DNA of 64,000 nucleotides from Microbulbifer yueqingensis (GTDB taxonomy: Bacteria > Pseudomonadota > Gammaproteobacteria > Pseudomonadales > Cellvibrionaceae). Each line of letters starts with the position of its first letter. The first letter of the stretch is position 1. Below are positions 8,793 to 18,535 of the stretch, one piece after another. The position numbers were made by a program, and so were the translations under genes. The DNA lies in assembly GCF_900100355.1 (NCBI RefSeq), contig NZ_FNFH01000004.1, forward strand, positions 1 to 64,000. The letters are read 5' to 3'. The notes beneath the pieces are model-generated. The model was given only the letters and a program-made list of their open reading frames with translations. It searched no databases and was not told the origin of the DNA.

Positions 8793-8894
8793 TTTCCCAC
8801 CCCCGCTCCCCCGGAGCGGGTTATCCGGGCGCCCTCCCGGCCAAATTGGTGAATTTTTACGCGATCTTTGCTCGCAGTTGTCACGCTTGGCCAC

Positions 8895-8900
8895 TATAAT
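8895..8900 (+). promoter_or_regulatory. Probable -10 box of typA
   Basis: A perfect TATAAT (CCACTATAATCGCC context) lies 100 bases upstream of the typA start. The -35 region is not close to consensus. Confidence 0.45.
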
Positions 8901-9000
8901 CGCCGCCTTTGGCCGGAGAGCCGCTGCCCGTCAGCCCCCGCCCCGATACATTTGACGCGACAGTCAGGGGACTGCGCGCTTTACCCCTCAGAGGTTCATA

Positions 9001-10809
9001 GTGATAGACAACCTGCGCAATATTGCGATCATCGCCCACGTAGACCACGGCAAGACCACCCTGGTGGACAAGCTGCTGCAGCAGTCCGGCACCCTGGACC
9101 GCCGCGACGAGGGCGCGGAGCGTGTGATGGACTCCAACGACCAGGAGCGTGAGCGCGGCATCACCATCCTGGCCAAGAACACCGCCATCCGCTGGCACGA
9201 CTACCGCATCAACATCGTCGATACCCCCGGGCACGCCGACTTCGGCGGCGAGGTGGAGCGGGTGCTGTCCATGGTCGACTCGGTACTGCTACTGGTGGAT
9301 GCCGTTGACGGCCCCATGCCGCAGACCCGCTTCGTGACCCAGAAGGCCTTCGAGCAGGGTCTCAACCCGATCGTGGTGATCAACAAGATCGACCGTCCGG
9401 GCGCGCGCCCGGACTGGGTCATGGACCAGGTATTCGACCTGTTCGACAGCCTCGGCGCCACCGACGAGCAGCTGGACTTCCCGGTGGTCTACGCCTCCGC
9501 CCTGAACGGCATCGCTGGCCTGGACGACACCGATATGGCGGACGACATGACGCCCCTGTTCCAGATGATCGTGGACAAGGTGGAAGCGCCTAGGGTCGAC
9601 GAGAAGGGTCCCTTCCAGATGCAGATCTCCGCACTGGACTACAACAGCTATGTGGGCGTAATCGGTGTGGGCCGCATTACCCGCGGCACCCTCAAGCCCA
9701 ACCAGCAGGTGGTAGTACTGGACCGCGAGGGCAACCAGCGCAAGGCCAAGGTACTGCAGGTGATGGGTTACCTGGGCCTGGAGCGGGTGGAAGTGGAACA
9801 GGCCAGCGCCGGCGATATCGTCTGCATCACCGGTGTGGGCGAACTGAACATCTCCGACACCCTGTGCGACCCGGAAAACCCCGAGGCGCTGCCGGCCCTC
9901 TCCGTGGACGAGCCCACCGTGAGCATGACCTTCCAGGTCAACGACTCGCCCTTCGCCGGCCAGGACGGCAAGTTCGTCACCTCGCGCAATATCAAGGAGC
10001 GCCTGGAACAGGAGCTGATCCACAACGTGGCGCTGCGGGTGGAGCAGGGCGACTCCCCGGAGAAATTCAAGGTTTCCGGCCGCGGTGAACTGCACCTGTC
10101 GGTGCTGATCGAGACCATGCGCCGGGAAGGTTTCGAGCTGGGTGTTTCCCGCCCGGAAGTGGTGCAGAAAGAAGTCGACGGCGAAATCCAGGAACCCTTT
10201 GAAGAGGTGGTGGCCGACGTCGAGGAGCAGCACCAGGGCGCGGTGATGGAAGAGCTGGGCCTGCGCAAGGCGGAACTCAAGAACATGGAACCGGATGGCA
10301 AGGGCCGCGTGCGGCTGACCTTTATCGTGCCGTCGCGCGGCATGATCGGCTTCCGCTCGCAGTTCCTGACCATGACCAGCGGCTCCGGCATCATGACCAG
10401 CATCTTCGACCACTACGGTCCGGTGAAGATGGGCGACGTGGGCAAGCGTATCAATGGCGTAATGGTCTCCATGGTCAAGGGCAAGACCCTGGCTTACGCC
10501 CTGTACGCCCTGCAGGACCGCGGCCGCCTGTTCCTGGGTCACGGTGAGGAGGTCTACGAGGGCCAGATAGTGGGTATTCACTCACGCAACAATGACCTGG
10601 TGGTAAACCCCACCAAGGCCAAGCAGCTGACCAACGTGCGCGCTGCCGGCACGGACGAGGCCCTGACCCTCACCCCGCCGATCCGCCACACCCTGGAGCA
10701 GGCGCTGGAGTTCATCGAGGACGACGAGCTGGTGGAGGTGACCCCGAACCACCTGCGCCTGCGCAAGAAGATCCTGCAGGAGAACATGCGCAAGCGCGCC
10801 AAGAAGTAA
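9001..10809 (+). CDS. typA: Ribosome-associated GTPase TypA/BipA
   Basis: TypA/BipA is a translational GTPase that binds the ribosome, helps 50S assembly at low temperature and affects stress and virulence programmes. The 602-residue product has G1 AHVDHGKTT, the switch I RERGITI, G3 [12 protein letters not shown] and G4 NKIDR, then EF-G-like domains II, III and V and the BipA-specific C-terminal domain ending in basic residues (MRKRAKK). The GTG at 9001 gives the standard start [19 protein letters not shown]. Length is normal for the family. It is monocistronic and ends at a strong terminator. Confidence 0.98.
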   Translation: MIDNLRNIAIIAHVDHGKTTLVDKLLQQSGTLDRRDEGAERVMDSNDQERERGITILAKNTAIRWHDYRINIVDTPGHADFGGEVERVLSMVDSVLLLVDAVDGPMPQTRFVTQKAFEQGLNPIVVINKIDRPGARPDWVMDQVFDLFDSLGATDEQLDFPVVYASALNGIAGLDDTDMADDMTPLFQMIVDKVEAPRVDEKGPFQMQISALDYNSYVGVIGVGRITRGTLKPNQQVVVLDREGNQRKAKVLQVMGYLGLERVEVEQASAGDIVCITGVGELNISDTLCDPENPEALPALSVDEPTVSMTFQVNDSPFAGQDGKFVTSRNIKERLEQELIHNVALRVEQGDSPEKFKVSGRGELHLSVLIETMRREGFELGVSRPEVVQKEVDGEIQEPFEEVVADVEEQHQGAVMEELGLRKAELKNMEPDGKGRVRLTFIVPSRGMIGFRSQFLTMTSGSGIMTSIFDHYGPVKMGDVGKRINGVMVSMVKGKTLAYALYALQDRGRLFLGHGEEVYEGQIVGIHSRNNDLVVNPTKAKQLTNVRAAGTDEALTLTPPIRHTLEQALEFIEDDELVEVTPNHLRLRKKILQENMRKRAKK

Positions 10810-10826
10810 GCGCTCAGCAACCACAG

Positions 10827-10857
10827 AAAAAGGCGGGCCAGGTGCCCGCCTTTTTTT
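10827..10857 (+). terminator. Terminator after typA
   Basis: AAAAAGGCGGG, a short loop, CCCGCC and seven T form a classic intrinsic terminator 17 bases past the typA stop. It separates typA from the ACIII cluster. Confidence 0.92.
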
Positions 10858-10960
10858 GTGCCCGGTATTTGCCCGCCGCCACCGCCGCCGCAAACCGCCC
10901 GCCGCCAGATGCGCTAGTCTGCTAGTACCGGAAAAGGGACCCGCCGCGCGAAAGGACTCC

Positions 10961-11623
10961 ATGCCACAGATATTCCACCGCAGAACGGACGGGCTGGTGC
11001 GCATACTGCTCGCCAGCGGCGGCCTGGCCATTGTGGCGCTGGCGGTGGTGGCCTATTTCATCGACCGGTCCCCCTACCTCACCGGCCAGGGCGCGGTACC
11101 GGAACAGCCGGTGCCCTTCAGCCACCAGCACCATGTGGCGGGCCTGGGCATCGACTGCCGCTACTGCCATACCGGGGTGGAGAAATCCCCGTTTGCCGGG
11201 CTGCCCGATACCCACACCTGCATGTCCTGCCACTCACAGCTGTGGACCAATGCGCAGATGCTCGCGCCGGTGCGCGACAGCCTCGAGCGCGATATTCCCC
11301 TGCGCTGGATCCGCGTCCACAAGCTGGCCGATTTTGTCTACTTTAATCATCGGGTGCACGTGACCAACGGCATCGGCTGCGAAAGCTGCCACGGCCGCGT
11401 GGACCGCATGCCGCTGATGCGCCAGGCGGCGCCGCTGACCATGCAGTGGTGCCTGGACTGCCACCGCAATCCCGGGCCCTCCCTGCGCCCACCGGGACAG
11501 ATCACCGCCATGGGTATCGAGCCGGCGTCGGAAGCCCGGGCCGCCACCAGCGGACATACGCTGTTGAAGCAGTATGCCATCCACACGAACCGACTGACCG
11601 AGTGCATAACATGCCACCGATAG
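10961..11623 (+). CDS. actA: Alternative complex III pentaheme cytochrome subunit ActA
   Basis: ActA is the multiheme subunit of alternative complex III, the quinol:cytochrome c/oxidase oxidoreductase that replaces the bc1 complex. The 220-residue product starts with a single membrane anchor (about residues 14-34), followed by a periplasmic domain with exactly five CxxCH motifs (CRYCH, CMSCH, CESCH, CLDCH, CITCH), the count known for ActA. Extra histidines (FSHQHH, YFNHRVH) are candidate distal ligands. I chose the ATG at 10961, preceded by AAAGGA; the longer frame adds an Arg-rich tail with no RBS. Its end overlaps actB by 13 bases, so the two are translationally coupled. Confidence 0.93.
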   Translation: MPQIFHRRTDGLVRILLASGGLAIVALAVVAYFIDRSPYLTGQGAVPEQPVPFSHQHHVAGLGIDCRYCHTGVEKSPFAGLPDTHTCMSCHSQLWTNAQMLAPVRDSLERDIPLRWIRVHKLADFVYFNHRVHVTNGIGCESCHGRVDRMPLMRQAAPLTMQWCLDCHRNPGPSLRPPGQITAMGIEPASEARAATSGHTLLKQYAIHTNRLTECITCHR

Positions 11624-14613
11624 AGCGTGGTGAAGCGCAAGATGGCGCCGGCGAACCGGACGGGCTCGAGGGCAAGCGCGGCGCCGGTTACTGGCGCCGC
11701 CTCACCGAGCTCGCCACGCGCGAGGAGCGGCTGCTGTGCAGCGATGGCGACAGCCAAACCATCAGCCGGCGCAACCTGCTCAAGCTGCTCGGCGCCAGCA
11801 TGGCCCTGGCCGGGCTGCCCGGCTGTACCCGCGAACCGCGCGAGGTACTGGTGCCCTACGTAGAGCAGCCGGAGCAGCTGGTCCCCGGCCTGCCGCGCTA
11901 TTACGCCAGCGCGGCCTTCGTCGGTGGCTACGCCCACGGCGTGCTGGCGGAGAGCCACGAGGGCCGGCCGATCAAGCTGGAGGGCAACCCGCACCACCCC
12001 GCGAGTCTCGGCGCCTGCGACGCCATCAGCCAGGCCTCGGTGCTGTCGCTCTATGATCCAGACCGCTCCGCCTCGGTGCGCAACCGCGGCGAGATTGCCA
12101 GCTACGGCGATTTCCAGCGGGAGCTGGGCGACCGGCGGCAGCAGTGGAATGCGCGACGCGGCGGCGGCCTGGCGTTTGTCAGCGGCACGGTAGCCTCACC
12201 CAGCCAGCGTGCACGCATCGACGCGCTGCGCGAGCGCTGGCCCCAGGCCCGCTGGTTCGTGCATGAGCCGGTTGACCGGGAAGGAGTCTTCGCCGGCAGC
12301 GAAATGCTGTTCGGCCGCGCCCTGGAGCCGCGCTACCGGTTCGACCGGGTGGCGGTGGCGGTGTCGCTGGATGCGGACTTCATGCAGGCACAGCCGGGCT
12401 TCCTGCGCTACGCGCGTGACTTCACCGCGCGCCGCTCACCGCGGCTTGGCAAAGATGCGCCGGGAGCGAAAAAGCTCGCCCGCCTGTATGCGCTGGAATC
12501 CACCCCCAGTGTCACCGGCGCCAGTGCCGACCACCGCCTGGCCCTGCCCTACCCGCAGGTGGAGGACGCCGCGCGCCAGCTGGCCATTGCGCTGGGCATC
12601 GATATCCCGCCGCCCCTCCAGGCCCCGGTACCCGCGCACTGGATAGAGGCGCTGGCGCGGGATCTGCAGGACCACGCCGGTGCCGCGCTGGTGGTGCCCG
12701 GCGACCAGCAGCCGGCGGCGGTGCATGCCCTGGCGCAGGCCATCAACCACAAGCTGGGTGCCTTTGGGTCAGCTGCGGTGGAATGGATGACGCCGGTGGG
12801 ATTCGACGAGCAGGCGCGGCCGCTGGCAGACCTGATTACTGCCATCAACGCCGGCGAGATCGACAGCCTGGTGCTGTTCGATACCAATCCCGTTTACACC
12901 GCCCCCGCGGACCTCGACTTCGTGCAGGCACTGGAGCGGGTGCCCTGGCGGCTGCACTGGGGCGAGTACCTGGACGAAACCGCACGGCTCTGCCAGTGGC
13001 ACATTCCCGCCGCGCACCCGCTGGAGAGCTGGGGCGATACGCGTGCTTTCGACGGCAGCACGGCGCCGCTGCAGCCGCTGATCCGGCCGCTGCGCGGCGG
13101 CAGGTCGGCGCTGCAGTTCCTGCACGCACTCGGGCAGGACGGCGAAGAGGAAGCGCGCAAGCTGGTGCGGGATTACTGGCAAGAGGAATTCACGCAGCGG
13201 GGCGAGGGCGGGGACTTCGAGACCTTCTGGCGCACCACCCTGCGCAAGGGCCTGGTGTCCGGCAGCGCGGCCACGCCGGTAGAGGCCTCACCGCGCGCGG
13301 ACTGGCGCAGCAGCCTGCCCGCCCCCCGGCCGGCAGCCAACGGGCTCACCCTGCAATTCCGTCCGGACGCCGCCCTCTGGGACGGGCGCTATGCCAACAA
13401 CGGCTGGCTGCAGGAGATGCCGCGCCCCCTCACCGCACTCACCTGGGACAACGCGCTGCTGGTGAGCCCCAGCCTCGCCGAGCGCGAGGGACTGGAGGTG
13501 GGTAGCCTGGTCAGGGTCACCAGTGGCGGACGCAGCCTCACCGTGCCTGTGCTGCCGCTGCCGGGCCAGCCCGAGACCGCGCTCACCCTGCACCTGGGTT
13601 ACGGCCGCGCCGCGGCGGGGCGCGTGGGCACCGGGGTGGGCGTCAGTGCCTACCGCTTGCGCATGAGCGGCAACCCCTGGGCCGCGGCCGCCACCATCAC
13701 CCCCAGCGGCGCCGAACAGACCCTGGCGCTGACCCAGGTCCACGACAGCATGGAGGGCCGCGACCTGGTGCGCGCCGCGGACCTGGGCGAATACCGGCGC
13801 AACCCGGGATTCGCCCGGGGGCATGCGCCGGAGGCATCGCTCTATCCGGAACCGGAGCCTGCGGGCATCGGCGAGGGGCGCCATGCCTGGGCCATGGCCA
13901 TAGACCTGTCGGCCTGCATCGGCTGCAATGCCTGCGTGACCGCCTGCCAGGCGGAAAACAATATCCCGGTGGTGGGGGCGCAGGAAGTCTCCCGTGGGCG
14001 CCAGATGCACTGGCTGCGGGTAGACCGGTATTTTGCGCCCACCGCACTGCAGCCGCGCACCACTTTCCAGCCGGTACCCTGCATGCAGTGCGAGAACGCA
14101 CCCTGCGAGTATGTATGCCCGGTGGGGGCAACCCTGCATTCCGGTGACGGGCTCAACCAGATGGTCTACCCGCGCTGCGTCGGCACCCGCTACTGCTCGC
14201 AGAACTGTCCCTACAAGGTGCGCCGCTTCAACTGGTTCGACTTCACCGGCGAGGGGGCCCGCTACCCCGCGCCACCGGCGGTGCACAACCCGGACGTCAC
14301 CGTGCGCGCCCGGGGGGTAATGGAGAAATGCACCTACTGTGTACAGCGGATTGTCGGTGCGCGCCGGCAGGCGGAGGGCGAGCAGCGGGATATTGCCGAG
14401 GGGGAATTGCAGACCGCCTGCCAGCAAGCCTGCCCCACGCAGGCCATCGTCTTCGGTGACCTGGCACGGCCGGACAGTGAAGTCAGGCGGCTGCGGGGCA
14501 ACCCGCTCAACTATGCCATGCTTGAAGATCGCAACACCCGCCCGCGCACCACTTACCTGGCCGCGGTGCACAACCCCAATCCCGCGTTACAGGACGAGGA
14601 TGCCAAGGACTAG
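11611..14613 (+). CDS. actB: Alternative complex III iron-sulfur subunit ActB (fused molybdopterin-like and ferredoxin domains)
   Basis: ActB carries the iron-sulfur chain of alternative complex III. The 1000-residue product has a twin-arginine signal ([17 protein letters not shown], Arg53-Arg54) ending in a possible lipobox LPGC (Cys72). A long domain related to molybdopterin oxidoreductases follows (about 80-740); in this family it lacks the cofactor. From about residue 750 there is a four-cluster ferredoxin domain: [11 protein letters not shown] (Cys769 first), [13 protein letters not shown], the three-cysteine set in [11 protein letters not shown], and CTYC with CQQAC. The three-cysteine set fits the single 3Fe-4S cluster known for ActB. 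The ATG at 11611 overlaps actA; longer readings into actA are shadows. Confidence 0.93.
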   Translation: MPPIERGEAQDGAGEPDGLEGKRGAGYWRRLTELATREERLLCSDGDSQTISRRNLLKLLGASMALAGLPGCTREPREVLVPYVEQPEQLVPGLPRYYASAAFVGGYAHGVLAESHEGRPIKLEGNPHHPASLGACDAISQASVLSLYDPDRSASVRNRGEIASYGDFQRELGDRRQQWNARRGGGLAFVSGTVASPSQRARIDALRERWPQARWFVHEPVDREGVFAGSEMLFGRALEPRYRFDRVAVAVSLDADFMQAQPGFLRYARDFTARRSPRLGKDAPGAKKLARLYALESTPSVTGASADHRLALPYPQVEDAARQLAIALGIDIPPPLQAPVPAHWIEALARDLQDHAGAALVVPGDQQPAAVHALAQAINHKLGAFGSAAVEWMTPVGFDEQARPLADLITAINAGEIDSLVLFDTNPVYTAPADLDFVQALERVPWRLHWGEYLDETARLCQWHIPAAHPLESWGDTRAFDGSTAPLQPLIRPLRGGRSALQFLHALGQDGEEEARKLVRDYWQEEFTQRGEGGDFETFWRTTLRKGLVSGSAATPVEASPRADWRSSLPAPRPAANGLTLQFRPDAALWDGRYANNGWLQEMPRPLTALTWDNALLVSPSLAEREGLEVGSLVRVTSGGRSLTVPVLPLPGQPETALTLHLGYGRAAAGRVGTGVGVSAYRLRMSGNPWAAAATITPSGAEQTLALTQVHDSMEGRDLVRAADLGEYRRNPGFARGHAPEASLYPEPEPAGIGEGRHAWAMAIDLSACIGCNACVTACQAENNIPVVGAQEVSRGRQMHWLRVDRYFAPTALQPRTTFQPVPCMQCENAPCEYVCPVGATLHSGDGLNQMVYPRCVGTRYCSQNCPYKVRRFNWFDFTGEGARYPAPPAVHNPDVTVRARGVMEKCTYCVQRIVGARRQAEGEQRDIAEGELQTACQQACPTQAIVFGDLARPDSEVRRLRGNPLNYAMLEDRNTRPRTTYLAAVHNPNPALQDEDAKD

Positions 14614-14616
14614 GAC

Positions 14617-16017
14617 ATGGCAGAGAATCCGCAGGAGAACCTGCTGCCGGCGGACCTGACCCACGCGAGCATGACCGAGCGCATCGCCGGCCTGGTGCTG
14701 GCGCCGCGCTCGCGCGGCCGCTGGTTGCTGGCCTTCCTGGTGTCCGCGGTGCTGGCACTGTTGTTCGTGCTCTGCCTGGTGATCGTCTTCGCTACCGGTG
14801 TCGGCCTGTTTGGCATCAATATCCCGGTAGCCTGGGGCTTCCCGATCGTGAACACCATCTGGTGGATCGGTATCGCCCATGCCGGCACGCTGATCTCGGC
14901 CGTGCTGCTGCTGACACGCCAGCCCTGGCGGGCGCCGGTGGCGCGCCTGGCCGAGGCGATGGCGATGTTCGCCATCGTCTGTGCCGGCTTCTACGCCATC
15001 GTGCACCTGGGCCGGCCGCAGCTGATGCATTTCCTGCTGCCCTACCCGAACACCATGGGCCTCTGGCCCCAGTGGCGCAGCCCGCTGGTCTGGGACTTCT
15101 TTGCGATTTCCACCTATTTCGTCTTCACCCTGGGCTTCCTTTACTTCAGCCTGCTGCCGGATTTCGCCACCCTGCGCGACCGCGCGCGCTCCCGCTGGCA
15201 GCAGATATTTTATGGCGTGCTGGCACTGGGCTGGCGCAACTCGGCGCTGCACTGGGCGCGCTACGAACAGGCAAACGGGGTGCTGGCAGCGGTGGCCGCG
15301 CCGATCGTGGTATCGGTCACCGGCATCATTTCCCTGGACCTGGCCGTGTCGCTGGTGCCGGGCTTCCACTTCCCCATTTTCCCGCCCTATTTCGTCGCCG
15401 GGGCGCTGTTCTCCGGATTCGCCACTGTGGCCCTGCTGGCGGTGGTTACCCGCTCCTTTTATGGCCTGCAGGACCTGATCACCCGCAGGCACCTGGACTA
15501 TCTCGGGCGAATGATGCTGCTATTCGGGTTGATCGTGAATTACTCCTACAGCCAGGAGATATTCACCGCCTGGTACTCGGGTGATATCTATATGCGCGCG
15601 GTTTACCTCGACCGCTGGACCGGCCCCTATGCACCCGCCTGGTGGGCGATGATCTTCTGCAACGTGGTGCTGCTGCAGTTCCTGTGGTTCCGGCGCGTGC
15701 GCCGCTCGCCCTGGGCGCTGTTCGCGCTGGCGATCACCAGCAACGTGGGTATGTGGCTGGAGCGCTACCAGATCCTGTTCACCAGTACCCATGCCGACTT
15801 CATTCCCGCCAACTGGCGCACGCCGCTACCCACGGTATGGGACGGGCTGCTGGCGCTCGCCTCCCTGGGATTGTTCGCATTTTTCCTGCTCGCTTTCGTG
15901 CGGCTGGCGCCGGTGGTCTCGATGCACGATATGCGCAGCGCCATTCACCGGCGGGAAGAACAACGAAAGGAGCAGCAACAAGAGCAGCAAAAGAAACAGC
16001 GGGAGGACGGGGAATGA
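14617..16017 (+). CDS. actC: Alternative complex III NrfD-like membrane subunit ActC
   Basis: ActC is one of two NrfD/PsrC-type integral membrane subunits of alternative complex III and is thought to bind quinol. The 466-residue product has about ten membrane helices. It starts MAENPQENLLPADLTHASMT, a short cytoplasmic tail, and ends in a charged Glu/Gln/Lys-rich tail (REEQRKEQQQEQQKK). Conserved features include WGFPIVNTIWWIGIAHAGT and WDFFAISTYF. It begins three bases after the actB stop and overlaps actD by four bases (ATGA), so it belongs to the same operon. Confidence 0.93.
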   Translation: MAENPQENLLPADLTHASMTERIAGLVLAPRSRGRWLLAFLVSAVLALLFVLCLVIVFATGVGLFGINIPVAWGFPIVNTIWWIGIAHAGTLISAVLLLTRQPWRAPVARLAEAMAMFAIVCAGFYAIVHLGRPQLMHFLLPYPNTMGLWPQWRSPLVWDFFAISTYFVFTLGFLYFSLLPDFATLRDRARSRWQQIFYGVLALGWRNSALHWARYEQANGVLAAVAAPIVVSVTGIISLDLAVSLVPGFHFPIFPPYFVAGALFSGFATVALLAVVTRSFYGLQDLITRRHLDYLGRMMLLFGLIVNYSYSQEIFTAWYSGDIYMRAVYLDRWTGPYAPAWWAMIFCNVVLLQFLWFRRVRRSPWALFALAITSNVGMWLERYQILFTSTHADFIPANWRTPLPTVWDGLLALASLGLFAFFLLAFVRLAPVVSMHDMRSAIHRREEQRKEQQQEQQKKQREDGE

Positions 16018-16544
16018 CGGTCGGCGAGAGCGGGCACCACGGCCTGATCGCCCGCTTCGATAGCGGCGACAAACTGCTGGCGGCGACCCGCCGGCTTCGC
16101 GCGGCCGGCCATCACCGCCTGGACGCCCACGCCCCGTTTCCCGTGCCGGGCCTGGCGGAGGTACTGGAATACCGCGAGTACGGCATCCCGCGCATCGCGT
16201 TGCTGGCAGCCACGATCACCGCCGGCATTGCCTTTCTCATGCAGTGGTACAGCGCGGTGATCGACTATCCCATTGTCGTCGGCGGCAAGCCGCTGAACAG
16301 CTGGCCGGCGTTCCTGCCGGTAACCTTCAAGGTGGGTATTTTCAATGCGGTGATGGCCACGGCCATTACCATGCTGGTGAAAAATCGCCTGCCCCGTTTC
16401 CACCACCCGCTGTTCGACGAAAAGGAGTTTTCCGAGTCCTCCACAGACGGTTTTTTCCTGGTGGTCCACAGCGACGAGCCGGGCGCGGCAGAGGAACTGC
16501 TGCAACGTTGCGGCGCCCGATCTGTGCGGGAGCTGCAGCCATGA
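16014..16544 (+). CDS. actD: Alternative complex III membrane subunit ActD (DUF3341)
   Basis: The 176-residue product matches the ActD/DUF3341 pattern. It has an N-terminal soluble part that begins GLIARFDSGDKLLAATRRLR and contains DAHAPFPVPGL, then two membrane helices (IALLAATITAGIAFLMQW and a second near 130), and a short C-terminal soluble part. The start ATG at 16014 overlaps the actC stop, and its own stop overlaps the actE ATG, so coupling is tight on both sides. ActD has no cofactor; it is a structural subunit at the cytoplasmic membrane. Confidence 0.9.
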   Translation: MTVGESGHHGLIARFDSGDKLLAATRRLRAAGHHRLDAHAPFPVPGLAEVLEYREYGIPRIALLAATITAGIAFLMQWYSAVIDYPIVVGGKPLNSWPAFLPVTFKVGIFNAVMATAITMLVKNRLPRFHHPLFDEKEFSESSTDGFFLVVHSDEPGAAEELLQRCGARSVRELQP

Positions 16545-17077
16545 AAGCGGGAATGCCAGCGGTAATCGTGGCACTCATGGCTGTCGCGGCCTGTGGGGAT
16601 AGCATGCGCGACCAGCCACGCTACGACCCCCTGTCGGCAGCACAGGGCTGGCCCCACAATCAATCCGCGCGTGTGCCACCGGAGGGTACGGTGGCGCGGG
16701 ACGACAGCATGGCCCCAGACCCGCAGTCACCCCCCACCGCACTCAGCCGCGCACAGCTCGAGCGCGGCCGCGAGCGTTACGGAATTTTCTGCAGCCCCTG
16801 CCACGGCGGTAGCGGCCACGGCGACGGCATGGTGGTACAGCGGGGCTTTCCCGCACCGCCCTCGCTGCACAGCGAGCGCCTGCGCGCGGCGCCGTTGCGG
16901 CACTACTACGACGTGATCTCCGGGGGCATCGGCAGGATGTACGCCTACGGTGCGCGCGTACCACCGCAGGACCGCTGGGCCATTGCCGTCTATATCCGCG
17001 CGCTGCAGCTGTCGCAGCACGCAACCGTCGACGACCTGGCGCCCGGCGAGCGCAAGGCCCTGGAGAAGCAGCCGTGA
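16541..17077 (+). CDS. actE: Alternative complex III monoheme cytochrome c subunit ActE
   Basis: ActE is the monoheme cytochrome c lipoprotein of alternative complex III and is a candidate exit point for electrons towards the oxidase. The 178-residue product has a lipoprotein signal (VIVALMAVAACG), a Pro-rich linker, one heme site CSPCHGGSGHGDG near residue 88 and a possible Met ligand further on (VISGGIGRMYAYG). The GTG of actF overlaps its stop codon. The longer upstream frame runs inside actD and is rejected. Confidence 0.92.
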   Translation: MKAGMPAVIVALMAVAACGDSMRDQPRYDPLSAAQGWPHNQSARVPPEGTVARDDSMAPDPQSPPTALSRAQLERGRERYGIFCSPCHGGSGHGDGMVVQRGFPAPPSLHSERLRAAPLRHYYDVISGGIGRMYAYGARVPPQDRWAIAVYIRALQLSQHATVDDLAPGERKALEKQP

Positions 17078-18123
17078 AGCCGGACAGACTGCTGCTCGGC
17101 GGGATCGCACTGCTGGCGCTGGCGGCGGCAGCCACCCTGCTGGTCGGGCAGCTCGCGGCATCCACCTGGCTCGCTGCTGTATTGGTGTGGGGCTCCCTGC
17201 CGCTGGGCGCACTGCCGATACTGATGGTGCACGGCCTTACCGGTGGCCGCTGGGGCGAGCAGGGCCGGCCGCTGTTGCTGGCCGTGCTGGCGACGCTGCC
17301 GCTGCTGGTGGCGGCACTGCTGCCCCTGCTACTGGGCTTGCCGGCGCTGTTTGCCTGGACCCTGCCCGCGGAGGAACTGTCTCACCTGGTGCGCAACAAG
17401 CTGGCCTACCTGAACCCGACGTTTTTCATCCTGCGCACCCTCGCCTACTGCGCCCTGTGGCTCTGGCTGGCCTACCTGCTGTCGGCACGGCGGGCCCGCG
17501 GCGAGGGTATGCATGCAGGCGGACTGGTGCTGTGGCTGCTGGCGGTGACCTTTTTCTCATTCGACTGGTTCATGTCGCTGGAGCCGGAATTCTATTCCGA
17601 CGTCTACGGCCTGATGCTGGGTGCCAACATGGTCGCCGCCGCGTTCGCCTGGATCCTGTTACTGGGTGCGCGCGAGATGGAGGCTGCTGCGCGGCGCGAT
17701 ATCGCCAATATCTGGCTGGGGGTCCTGCTGAGCTGGGTTCTGTTTGCCTACTCCCAGTACATCGTCGTCTGGTCGGCGAACCTGCCCGATGAAATTCTCT
17801 GGTACATCCATCGCAGCGCGGGCGTGTGGCGCCCCGTCAGCGTTGTTTCGTTCGGCCTGTTTTTCCTGTTGCCGTTTTTGATCCTGCTTTCCGGGCACGC
17901 CAAGGGCCGGCCGGGCTGGTTGATGCTCGCCGCGGCCAGCTGCCTGCTCGGGCATGTGCTGCAGATCGGCTGGCTGCTGTTGCCGGCTTTCGACCACGAC
18001 GGGTTATGGCAGCTGCTGCTACTTTGCCTGCTGACCGCGCTGAGCGGTGCGCTGTTCTTTGCGCTTTACCGGCGGCGTCACCGCGACCAGGGACGCGCCG
18101 CCCGGGAGGTGCGCTATGGCTGA
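17074..18123 (+). CDS. actF: Alternative complex III membrane subunit ActF
   Basis: ActF is the second large membrane subunit of alternative complex III, related to ActC. The 349-residue product is almost wholly hydrophobic with about ten helices. The family-typical stretch FFSFDWFMSLEPEFYSDVYG is present. The GTG start at 17074 overlaps the actE stop, and the following gene starts inside its last codons. ActF proteins are often nearer 400 residues, so this is a slightly short member, but no frameshift is seen. Confidence 0.88.
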   Translation: MKPDRLLLGGIALLALAAAATLLVGQLAASTWLAAVLVWGSLPLGALPILMVHGLTGGRWGEQGRPLLLAVLATLPLLVAALLPLLLGLPALFAWTLPAEELSHLVRNKLAYLNPTFFILRTLAYCALWLWLAYLLSARRARGEGMHAGGLVLWLLAVTFFSFDWFMSLEPEFYSDVYGLMLGANMVAAAFAWILLLGAREMEAAARRDIANIWLGVLLSWVLFAYSQYIVVWSANLPDEILWYIHRSAGVWRPVSVVSFGLFFLLPFLILLSGHAKGRPGWLMLAAASCLLGHVLQIGWLLLPAFDHDGLWQLLLLCLLTALSGALFFALYRRRHRDQGRAAREVRYG

Positions 18124-18535
18124 GCAGCGCAGTCACGAGCCGGACCTGGCATCGGTGAAACTGGTGGTCTACGCGATGCTGTTTACCCTCGCGGTCGTGT
18201 TGGTGAGCGCATGGCCGCTGTGGCAGGCATACCAGAGCTGGCGGCCGAAGGTGCCGCCACCGATCTTCGAACCACAGCCGGACCCGCCGGGACAGGCGCG
18301 CCTGCAGCAAAACCCGCCCGCGGATATGCAGGCATACCGCGAGCGGATCGAGCGACGCCTGCACAGCGCGGGGTGGGTGGACCGCCAGGCAGGGGTGGTG
18401 CACATCCCCATCGAGCGCGCCATGACGCTGCTGCTCGAGCGGGGCCTGCCGTCCGCCCCGCCGACAACCGACGAGGAGGCGGCATCGGACGAGACGCCGG
18501 CGCCAGATGAGTCCGCGGTGGAGGGTGAGCCGTGA
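18116..18535 (+). CDS. Unrecognised membrane-anchored protein between actF and sco
   Basis: This 139-residue protein has a short N-terminal tail, one membrane helix (LVVYAMLFTLAVVLVSAWPL), a Pro-rich segment and a periplasmic or cytoplasmic helical part (AYRERIERRLHSAGWVDRQAG). A conserved-looking stretch, VVHIPIERAMTLLLERGLP, is followed by an acidic Glu/Asp/Pro tail. I know no family name for it. The WVDRQAGVVHIPIERAM stretch resembles small proteins found beside Sco in other oxidase clusters, where a helper or subunit role has been supposed. It starts at ATG 18116 after GGGAGGT, overlaps actF by eight bases and overlaps the sco start by four. A role in the ACIII–oxidase complex or its assembly is inference from position. 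Confidence 0.75.
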   Translation: MAEQRSHEPDLASVKLVVYAMLFTLAVVLVSAWPLWQAYQSWRPKVPPPIFEPQPDPPGQARLQQNPPADMQAYRERIERRLHSAGWVDRQAGVVHIPIERAMTLLLERGLPSAPPTTDEEAASDETPAPDESAVEGEP

